Origin: JBBILO01 sp037444855
Lineage (GTDB): Bacteria; Patescibacteriota; Microgenomatia; UBA1406; GWC2-37-13
Length of the DNA stretch: 64,000 nucleotides
Direction of reading: 5' to 3'
NCBI GenBank assembly: GCA_037444855.1
Contig: JBBILO010000003.1
Coordinates: forward strand, 1-64,000
Shown here: positions 27,440-34,700 of the stretch, piece after piece
How positions within the stretch are numbered: the stretch's first letter is position 1
How the letters are laid out: each line of letters opens with the position of its first letter
Notes under the pieces: model-generated
What the model was told of the DNA's origin: nothing
The model's database searches: none
The model's input: the letters and a program-made list of their open reading frames with translations, nothing else
Made by a program: the position numbers and the translations under genes

Positions 27440-27445
27440 AAAATA

Positions 27446-27832
27446 ATGAATAATGGTAATGAAAAAATTAATAAAGCTAATTTTAAAAAAGAATTTAAGA
27501 GAAAAGTTTATTTTTTTGTTTTAAAATTAATTACCTTCGTTGATAAATTAGATAAAAAAGATCAAACATGTCGAGAAATATCAGAACAGGGTATAGATAG
27601 TGGTACAGGAATTCTTTCAAATTATTTAGAAAAACAAGTCTCTAGCTCAAAAAGAGATTTTGCTAAATATTTTCATCACTCTCTAAAATCTGTTAATCAA
27701 ACTACAACGTGGATTGCGGTTTTAAGAGATTCTAAAAAAGCTGATATCAACCCAGACAACAATCTATTAAAAGAACTAGACGAAATTAGTAGAATTTTTG
27801 CCTCTAGTTTGATTACTATCAAGAATAAATGA
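27446..27832 (+). CDS. Four-helix-bundle protein (S23/IVP family), copy 1
   Basis: A 128-residue helical protein: KLITFVDKL, GIDSGTGILSNYLEKQVSSS, FAKYFHHSLKSVNQTTTW fit the S23 intervening-sequence family, to which the DGR accessory protein Avd is also related. No enzymatic motif. Inverted quasi-repeats bracket the gene: 27431-27450 matches the reverse complement of 27870-27889 at 19 of 20 bases, and the left one includes the start codon. Overlaps the next gene by 4 nt. Confidence 0.8.
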   Translation: MNNGNEKINKANFKKEFKRKVYFFVLKLITFVDKLDKKDQTCREISEQGIDSGTGILSNYLEKQVSSSKRDFAKYFHHSLKSVNQTTTWIAVLRDSKKADINPDNNLLKELDEISRIFASSLITIKNK

Positions 27833-28743
27833 AAAACATTAAATCATTATTAATTATCATTATTCTTTCTTCATTATTCTTTATTCATTGGCAAAAAGAT
27901 AGATTTTATCATCATAACAATAATGTTTTGGGAAAAACTACTAATCACCAAATAGAGATAAATCTCACAATCGGCGATCATCATTTCACTCTTTTTGGCT
28001 ATACTTCACCTTATGCTTTAGTTAGCTTCTCTGGTTTGGGCATTTTTGATCAAACATACGCTGATGAAAAAGGCTATTTTGTCTTTAAAAATCGCTACTC
28101 CCCTTTTTCCCCAAAAGAGGCCTGTCTTACGGCCCAAGATCAATTTGGTCGATTAACAAGTCCAGTTTGTCTTCCTTCCTTCCCAACCAATTATGATGTT
28201 GAAATTGGACCGGTGATTATGCCGCCAAGTCTTTCTCTGAATAAAAACGATTATTGGATTGGTGATCAAGTTGTTTTAACCGGTCAGACTATTCCAAATT
28301 CGAGCGTGAAACTTTCTTTTTTCACTCAAAATACATCTTATGAAATAATTGATCAACTAATTTCTATTACTCCGTTGATTAAAGATATATATGCATTCTC
28401 CTTTCCTAAATTAGAAATAAAATCTGATAATAAAGGAAATTTCTCTATTTCTCTACCATCAACATCGGCTAAAAAATATCGTCTCTTTACACAAACTTAT
28501 TACTTAGAAAAAAATTCACCAGAAAGTAGAAAATTAACGGTTGAAATTCTTCCTTGGTGGATGATGATTATTAAATTTTTTGGTTTAATTTTCGAAATTA
28601 TAAAAGCACGTCTGTCAGAATTTCTTATCTTAGTAGAAATAATTGTTCTAACAATTTATTTACTTCATTCACGTCTGCATTATAAACAGTTAGCGATTGT
28701 TAAGTATGAGAAAAAAGAAATTTCTATCAAGCAGAATCCTTGA
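27829..28743 (+). CDS. Membrane protein with Ig-like domains
   Basis: N-terminal hydrophobic segment (SLLIIIILSSLFFIHW), followed by two beta-sandwich-like regions (INLTIGDHHFTLFGYTSPYA; YWIGDQVVLTGQTIPNSSVK) of the kind found in CPR envelope proteins, then two C-terminal hydrophobic stretches (MIIKFFGLIFEII; FLILVEIIVLTIYLL). The signal segment is itself encoded by the right-hand quasi-repeat arm of S23 copy 1. The stop codon lies inside a perfect 15-bp hairpin. Role probably structural or adhesive. Confidence 0.6.
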   Translation: MKNIKSLLIIIILSSLFFIHWQKDRFYHHNNNVLGKTTNHQIEINLTIGDHHFTLFGYTSPYALVSFSGLGIFDQTYADEKGYFVFKNRYSPFSPKEACLTAQDQFGRLTSPVCLPSFPTNYDVEIGPVIMPPSLSLNKNDYWIGDQVVLTGQTIPNSSVKLSFFTQNTSYEIIDQLISITPLIKDIYAFSFPKLEIKSDNKGNFSISLPSTSAKKYRLFTQTYYLEKNSPESRKLTVEILPWWMMIIKFFGLIFEIIKARLSEFLILVEIIVLTIYLLHSRLHYKQLAIVKYEKKEISIKQNP

Positions 28744-28760
28744 TGCAAGGATTCTGCTTG
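28728..28760 (+). terminator. Hairpin overlapping the stop codon
   Basis: Arms CAAGCAGAATCCTTG and CAAGGATTCTGCTTG (15 bp, perfect) around ATG. The TGA of the upstream gene is inside the left arm. There is no strong U-tract, so it may be a mobile palindrome rather than a terminator. Confidence 0.5.
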
Positions 28761-29042
28761 CTAAAATAATCCCCATTTTCATGGAGACATGGATCCCCAA
28801 CGAAGTCGGGAATGGCATTCTTTTTTTGTCTTTCCCACCCTATTCCTTGTCATTCCAAAGAAATTGGAAATCCCATCAATTTTTCACTTCCACTCCAATG
28901 AAATTAGGGTAAATTCCAGCGGTGACCTCATAAGATTTTGAGATTCCCATTTTCACAGGAATAACATTCTCACTTTCTCATCGCAACCAAAGCCCCAGTT
29001 ATCCACGGGGCGAAGTGGAAGGATATCAAAAAAACCTATTTA
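28761..29042. repeat. Dispersed GTCATTCC/CGGGAAT-type repeats
   Basis: Contains GGATCCCCAACGAAGTCGGG, TGTCATTCC-like and GGTGACCTCATAAGATTTTG pieces, related to elements at 52345-52385 and 61075-61205. No gene. Confidence 0.45.
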
Positions 29043-29458
29043 TTATTCTAATTAACCTAATTGACCTAATTAACATAAAAATCCAAATTTTAAGCACCAA
29101 ATTACAATAACCAAATGACCCTCAACAATAATAGATATATTAACTATGTTATTTTTTAATGATATATAAATCTAAAATCTCAAATTGTAAAATAAAAAAA
29201 ATTATTAATTATTTTTGTCTTTATTTGACCCCCACTCAAACATCAAAAATAAGAAATATTTCAAGAGAATTAATAGATATTATTCTTTATTTAAAAAAAT
29301 AATCTTTAATTATCAAATTACTCAAATTAAAAAGTTTATTGGTGAAGTTGAAATTGATGAGTTCTACTTTAAAATTTATCACTTATTTTGTTTAGATCCA
29401 CCAAATTTTTAATTTTTAATTCTCAATTTTAAAACAATTTTAAATTTTAATTAGTAAT
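29043..29458. repeat. Right inverted arm of surface cassette 2, split by an IS remnant
   Basis: 29043-29116 and 29400-29458 are collinear with the reverse complement of the left arm (24722-24850). The break between AACCAAAT and AAATTTTTAATT holds the transposase remnant, so an insertion sequence probably landed in the arm and then decayed. Confidence 0.7.
29215..29412 (+). pseudogene. IS1595-type transposase remnant
   Basis: The short frame contains KKFIGEVEIDEFYFK, which matches the GxVEIDExYF motif carrying the first catalytic acid of IS1595/ISXO2-type DDE transposases, preceded by helical text. Everything downstream of this motif is lost. It lies inside the right arm of the cassette. Confidence 0.55.
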
Positions 29459-29675
29459 TTTTCCCCAGATTCTTAGGCTTAAAAATTAATAATATCACTA
29501 AGTCATTTAAACCCTCCGAGCCTGCCCTTCGAATCGGAGGGTTCGAAGAGAGAAATATGGCGCCAGCGTTTTTGTTCTTTATGCTCGCTTCACTCGCCAG
29601 ATTCCCTGAGCTCCGAAGCCTCAGAATCTGAGGATCGGCATGATATCAAATTTGTAATTATTTAGATTTTTAACG
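29459..29675. repeat. GAATCGGAGGG-type repeat region
   Basis: CCTCCGAGCCTGCCCTTCG followed by AATCGGAGGGTTCGAAG (29513-29548), and AAGCCTCAGAATCTGAGG near 29620. The GAATCGGAGGG word also occurs at 6808 (inside tyrS) and 46770 (inside the ncRNA). Confidence 0.5.
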
Positions 29676-30089
29676 TTAGTAAAAACTAAGATGTGCTTTT
29701 TGAGGCAGAATTTTTCCGTCAACCTTAACTTCTAAATAATACTCTCCTGGTGTAGTGCTTGAAACATCAAAAATTGCTTTGCCATAATTATCTGTTACTC
29801 CTTGTATCGCTTCGATATTGATTCTTTGATCAACACCTAAAAAAACCTCCTTCCCCATTACCCCTAACCCCTGGTTATTGAGAATAAAAACGTTAACTCT
29901 AATTTTTTCGATACCATTGGCTTTAGCTCGCAACGGAGTAACAAAAAGATAGGAATTATCAACAGAAAAGGATTGCTGAGAAATACCGGCTCTTCCAATG
30001 TAAAACCGTGACTCGTAAAGCCCAAAATAAAAGGTAAAAGTAAGAAGTATAATTAAAAAAAAAATTAAAAAAACAACATTTGTTTTCAT
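29676..30089 (-). CDS. Membrane-anchored single Ig-like (Big_1-type) protein
   Basis: One N-terminal membrane anchor (VVFLIFFLIILLTFTFYFGL) and a single invasin-like beta domain: VTPLRAKANGIEKIRVNVFI, GKEVFLGVD, GVTDNYGKAIFDVSSTTPGE. The 137-residue length suits one exported domain. It lies opposite to the neighbouring surface genes and probably faces the outside. No partner gene. Confidence 0.7.
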   Translation of the reverse strand: MKTNVVFLIFFLIILLTFTFYFGLYESRFYIGRAGISQQSFSVDNSYLFVTPLRAKANGIEKIRVNVFILNNQGLGVMGKEVFLGVDQRINIEAIQGVTDNYGKAIFDVSSTTPGEYYLEVKVDGKILPQKAHLSFY

Positions 30090-30623
30090 TCTTTGTTATT
30101 ATCTTAAAGTAAAAAAAAATAAATGTCAACTTATAAATTTTAAGAAAACTATACTATAGGTAGTGAAGAAGGAGGTTGCCAAACACTATCTATAGTAATT
30201 AAAGCTTCCTATCGATCTTAACACAACTAATTTATTTCTTAGCACTACTGATAATAATTTGATAAAAGAAGGATATTTGCGGTGTTTGGAAAAAATTAAT
30301 AAAAAAATTAAGTCACGACTAATAAATGAATAGATTTATTTCTTTTCTATTTACTTTTTGAAGATGATCTCATATTTTCCCAAGAAAATAACAAAAAAAT
30401 TTTTTTTTATTTTAAAAAGTACTAAAAATGTCGTTAAAAATACTTTTTTTTCTCAATTATACTATAGGAATATTGATTTATTTTGATATATTTAAGTAAT
30501 TAAAAATTTTTTTCGTTAATTTAATTAAATCTATTTAAAATAAACTATAATACTATCTACTTCCACTTTTTTTAACCTTAAGTCATTAGAAATAAATATA
30601 TCAAAATATACTTAAAATACTTA
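30090..30623. other. AT-rich intergenic region
   Basis: No intact gene. Contains the inverted word AAAAAGTA/TACTTTTT (about 30413-30450), repeated ACTATACTATAGG-like words (30150, 30457), and TTGATATATTTAAGTA partly mirrored by ATATATCAAAATATACTT (30485 and 30595). Possible binding sites or decayed DNA. Confidence 0.35.
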
Positions 30624-30653
30624 TTGACAAATCTATTATTAATGTATTACGAT
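30624..30653 (+). promoter_or_regulatory. Promoter of the recombinase-like gene
   Basis: TTGACA (30624-30629), an 18-nt spacer, TACGAT (30648-30653), and the ATG at 30662 with no Shine-Dalgarno. Probably leaderless. Confidence 0.5.
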
Positions 30654-30661
30654 AAGATTAT

Positions 30662-31123
30662 ATGGAAAAACAGTATAATTTTTATAATTTTGAAGCCTCA
30701 TTTAGACAATTTCTTATTGCGGGAAATTTTAAACCAATAACTATCAAGAATTACCTATCTGATTTAAGACATTTTTTTGGTTGGTTAATTTTAAAATTAA
30801 AAGTTATCAAGCCTAACCTAGATTTTTCTTCCCCCAACGAAATTGAACTTTTAAAAGAAATTAATCCAGAAATTATCGCTGATTATCAAAAATATCTCAC
30901 CTCGAATAATTTACCAATTCGCACAATCAAACGCCGGTTATCAACCCTAAGAACTTTTTTTACCTTTTGCATCAGTCAAAACTGGCTGAAGTCCAATCCT
31001 GCTAAAAACAATCAAAAAAATTTACTTGAGTTGTTTAAGAATTCATTGGAACGAGAAAAATTAGATCAGAAAACCATTAAAAGTTATTTGGACAATGTCC
31101 AAGAATTCTTATCAATCATATGA
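30662..31123 (+). CDS. Tyrosine-recombinase core-binding (SAM-like) domain protein, no catalytic domain
   Basis: The 153 residues match the XerC/D-type N-terminal core-binding domain: FRQFLIAGNFKPITIKNYLS DLRHFFGWL, then YQKYLTSNNLPIRTIKRRLS TLRTFFTFC. The catalytic half with R..HxxR..Y is absent, and no remnant of it was seen after the stop. It could be a fragment or a DNA-binding adaptor. The giant surface protein 0.7 kb downstream begins with a similar helical domain, which argues for a retained function. Confidence 0.72.
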   Translation: MEKQYNFYNFEASFRQFLIAGNFKPITIKNYLSDLRHFFGWLILKLKVIKPNLDFSSPNEIELLKEINPEIIADYQKYLTSNNLPIRTIKRRLSTLRTFFTFCISQNWLKSNPAKNNQKNLLELFKNSLEREKLDQKTIKSYLDNVQEFLSII

Positions 31124-31240
31124 AAAAAGAATTTCACGGATCTTTTCTTTTCATTTTCTTTTATATAGTTTGCAAGGCCTTTTCAAGCTTAAAAAAATTA
31201 ACAGATCCGGCGATGGAGGGAAATCCTTATCTATAAAAAT

Positions 31241-31305
31241 GACAAGTTACAAGCACTAAATTACAAACAAGTTACAAGTACCAAACTCCGAAGGGATCCC
31301 TTCGG
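31241..31305. repeat. Left arm of S23 copy 2 plus a perfect palindrome
   Basis: ACAAGTTACAAG units; AAGTTACAA (31244-31252) and AATTACAAACAAG (31259-31271) recur inverted at 31722-31730 and 31742-31754. The 18-nt palindrome CCGAAGGGATCCCTTCGG follows at 31288-31305. Confidence 0.65.
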
Positions 31306-31317
31306 GATTAAAGACAA

Positions 31318-31698
31318 ATGAACAATAATCAAACGATAAAGAAAAAATATAATCTAGAAGAAAGAACGCTTGTTTTTACTAAAGAAATAGTCAGATTGTG
31401 TAAAAAAATTCCAAATAATACGGTTTATTTCAAATTAACCGATCAAATCATGAGATCGGCTTCTTCTATTGGTGCTAATTATCGAGAAGTAAATGATTCT
31501 GTAGGAAAAAAAGATTTTCTTCACCGATTAAAAATTGCAAGGAAAGAAGCCAAGCAAACAACTTTTTGGCTTGAAGAACTCTTAGAAACCAATAGCGAGT
31601 TTAAAGAAAGTATTAATCAACTAATAGACGAAAGTTATCAGTTGCGTAATATTTTATCGACGATTATTAAGAATGTTGAAAATGAAAAATGTCCTTAA
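31318..31698 (+). CDS. Four-helix-bundle protein (S23/IVP family), copy 2
   Basis: A 126-residue member with the best family match: LEERTLVFTKEIVRLCKKIP, QIMRSASSIGANYREVNDS, DFLHRLKIARKEAKQTTFWL, ELLETN. The SxSIGANYxE segment is the family hallmark. It is flanked at both sides by inverted copies of an ACAAGTTACAA/AATTTGTAACTT quasi-repeat, different in sequence from the repeats flanking copies 1 and 3. Molecular role unknown. Confidence 0.88.
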   Translation: MNNNQTIKKKYNLEERTLVFTKEIVRLCKKIPNNTVYFKLTDQIMRSASSIGANYREVNDSVGKKDFLHRLKIARKEAKQTTFWLEELLETNSEFKESINQLIDESYQLRNILSTIIKNVENEKCP

Positions 31699-31713
31699 TT
31701 CTAAAAGAATTTA

Positions 31714-31785
31714 TTTGGAATTTGTAACTTGGGATTTGATTCTTGTTTGTAATTCGTAATTTGGAATTTGGAATTTGTTAATTTG
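31714..31785. repeat. Right arm of S23 copy 2
   Basis: GGAATTTGTAACTTGGGATT, CTTGTTTGTAATTCGTAATT and GGAATTTGGAATTTG units; inverted relative to the left arm at 31241-31287. Confidence 0.65.
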
Positions 31786-31795
31786 TAGTAAATTT

Positions 31796-34700
31796 ATGAA
31801 AAAAATCAATCCTCAATCCATTCACAAATACATAGATGCTCTTCGTCACCGAGGAGAAAAAAATCCTCAAGTTAAAAAAAAAATCACGTCTGTTAAAAAA
31901 TTTATTGATTGGCTCTATCAACAATCATATATCAATAAAGATAGCTATTACGAAATTAAAAAAACCATTGAAAATATCAATCTATCTTTAGGACAAAAAC
32001 CAAAACTACATTTTAACTTTAAAAATTTAAAAGAAAAACTTTTTTCTCCAAAAACTGTTACAACTCCCCCATTCTCCCAATCACCATTGGCTTTTCAAAG
32101 GATCTCAGGGGTATTTGGACCTCATCATTATATCGCTTTCTTAATAATCTTACTTTTTATCTCTTTTTTAGGCGCTGGTCTCTATAATCGCCTTTTTGTG
32201 AAAGTTCAACGTCCGTTAGCCTATCCTCAAACACTAGTTCGTGCTGGACGAACACTTAACTTTCAAGGCCGCTTAACTGATTCTTTAGGCAATCCAATAA
32301 CAACTTCAACAAACATGCAATTTAGACTTTATAACGTGGCTAATGGGGGAACACCGCTTTATCAAACAGGTGCTTGTTCAATCACTCCTGATCAAGATGG
32401 TATTTTTAATGTTATCATTGGCTCTGATTGTGGCTTTGAAATCCCAAATTCAGTCTTTACCGAAAATACGAGTATTTATCTTGGTGTAACCATCGGAGCC
32501 GATTCAGAAATGATTCCTCGTCAACCGATTGCTAACGTTGGTTATGCAATCAACGCAGAAACTCTTCAAGGCTTCCCTCCTGGAAATAGTACTTCTACTA
32601 TCCCTTTTATCAATAAAGACGGTGATTTGCTAATTGGCGTCGCCAGTCCTGGCATTCGCTCAACCTATTCTTCAGCTAATTTCACTCTCTCAAGCGCCAA
32701 AACCGCTATAATCCAAGCAGCTGGTACTGGCGATGTTATCTTGCAAGCAACTGAGTCAGGAACAATAACATTACGGACGGGAGGAACAACTGATGTTTAT
32801 ACTCATTTGTTCGTCGATAATACTGGCAACGTCGGGATTGGGACGACCATTCCTTCCTCTTTCAAACTCGAAGTGGCTGGGAATATTGGTCCAGAGGCTT
32901 CAGGGATAAGAGACTTGGGTTCATCTTCCCGTGTCTGGAACAATATTTATGCTAACAATATTGTCTCTGGGTCATCGACTGGTACTCAAGGCTGGTGGCA
33001 GAGAAACGCCCAAGCTCTCTCTCCAACCAACATTACCGATGATCTGCTTTTAGGCGCAACAGCAACAACATCTGCTTTAATCAAATTAACTGGAACAAGC
33101 GGCAATAATTCCTGGATCAAAACCGGCAACATCGGGATTGGAACAAGCTCTCCTTCGTACACTCTTGATGTCTTAGGAACATTTCGCACTTCAGGCAATA
33201 GTTATTTTGGTTCTAATGTCTATTTTGCTGGTGGTATCACCTATTATGTGGATTCATCTGGTAATGCTAAATTTTTAGATCTAATTGTCGCTGATCCTGG
33301 TAATCCTGGATTAACCATTGGTAATGGCAGTATTGGATTCTTAAAAATTGGTTCATCAACCATATTTGATAACAATACTAACTATCTTGCTTTTGATCCT
33401 AATTCTGATACCACACCTGAAATAGTAATTACAGATACCGGCAACATCGGGATTGGTACTACCAACCCTGCCTCACTTTTAGATGTTAATGGCACTGCCT
33501 GGTTAAGAGGAACAGTGGGTGGAACATCAGGATTGTATGTCAACACTAGCGGTAATGTCGGCATAGGGACGACGGGGCCGGCATATAATTTAGATGTTGT
33601 AGGAGATATTAGATCAACTGGAAAAACATATTTAGGAACATCAGGGTTTTATGCTCAATATGAGTATAAAACTACTGGAGATGTAGCTGGCGCAGGGTGG
33701 TATCGTATAGCAACTATCCAAGGCTCTGCTGGAAGAGGACAACAACAAGTCACTATTTATACGACGGGCGGCAGTTATACTCCACGAAGTACGACATTCC
33801 GTTGGTACCACGATTGGACTAGTGGAGCAGGAGTGAGTGTTATTTCAGAGATTGGGTCCGGATATTGGTCTGATGTTCGTGTAACTGACGATGGAACAAA
33901 CTCATTCTTAGAAGTTAACTTCACACAAACAATTACGGGGCTAAATATCGGTCTGCAGTTTATAGGTGGTCACGACAAAGGCACCATTTATAGCGGTGAG
34001 TTGCCCGCTGGAGGAGGTACGGTTAGAGTTACATCCAAAGCAAACGGATTATTTGCGTTGAATGATAAACTGATAGTTGATGCAAACGGCAACATCGGGA
34101 TTGGTACTACCAACCCTGCCTCACTTTTAGATGTTAATGGCACTGCCTGGTTAAGAGGAACAGTGGGTGGAACATCAGGATTGTATGTCAACACTAGCGG
34201 TAATGTCGGCATAGGGACGACAGCGCCAAGTAGTAAGCTTAGAATAGATAGTGCTTTTGTCGATCCAGTTACAAATAATAATGCAATTTTAACTGTTTAT
34301 GCTACTGATGCGGCTGCGCAAGGTAAAGGAGGTTCTATACTCTTTGGTGGAATGGCAGATACTTTAAGGACTTTTGGTGGAATAGCAGGACTAAAGGAGT
34401 CTACTAATGCTAGTGATTTTGCAGGATATCTTACCTTTTATACCAGACAAAGTGGGGGTAATCAGGTGGAAAGAATGCGAGTAACAAGCACCGGCAACAT
34501 CGGGATTGGTACTACCAACCCTGCCTCACTTTTAGATGTTAATGGCACTGCCTGGTTAAGAGGAACAGTGGGTGGAACATCAGGATTGTATGTCAACAGC
34601 ATTGGCAATGTGGGCGTGGGGACAACAGAACCAGGGACGCCTCTTGAAATTAAGTCTTCAAGTGATGCAATTATTAGATTAAGACAAGTTGGCGGAGGAT

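Noticed and set aside
32986..34212. Reverse-strand ORFs reading MPTLPLVLTYNPDVPPTVPL in two places
   Set aside because: They are antisense shadows of the direct repeats in the giant surface gene.
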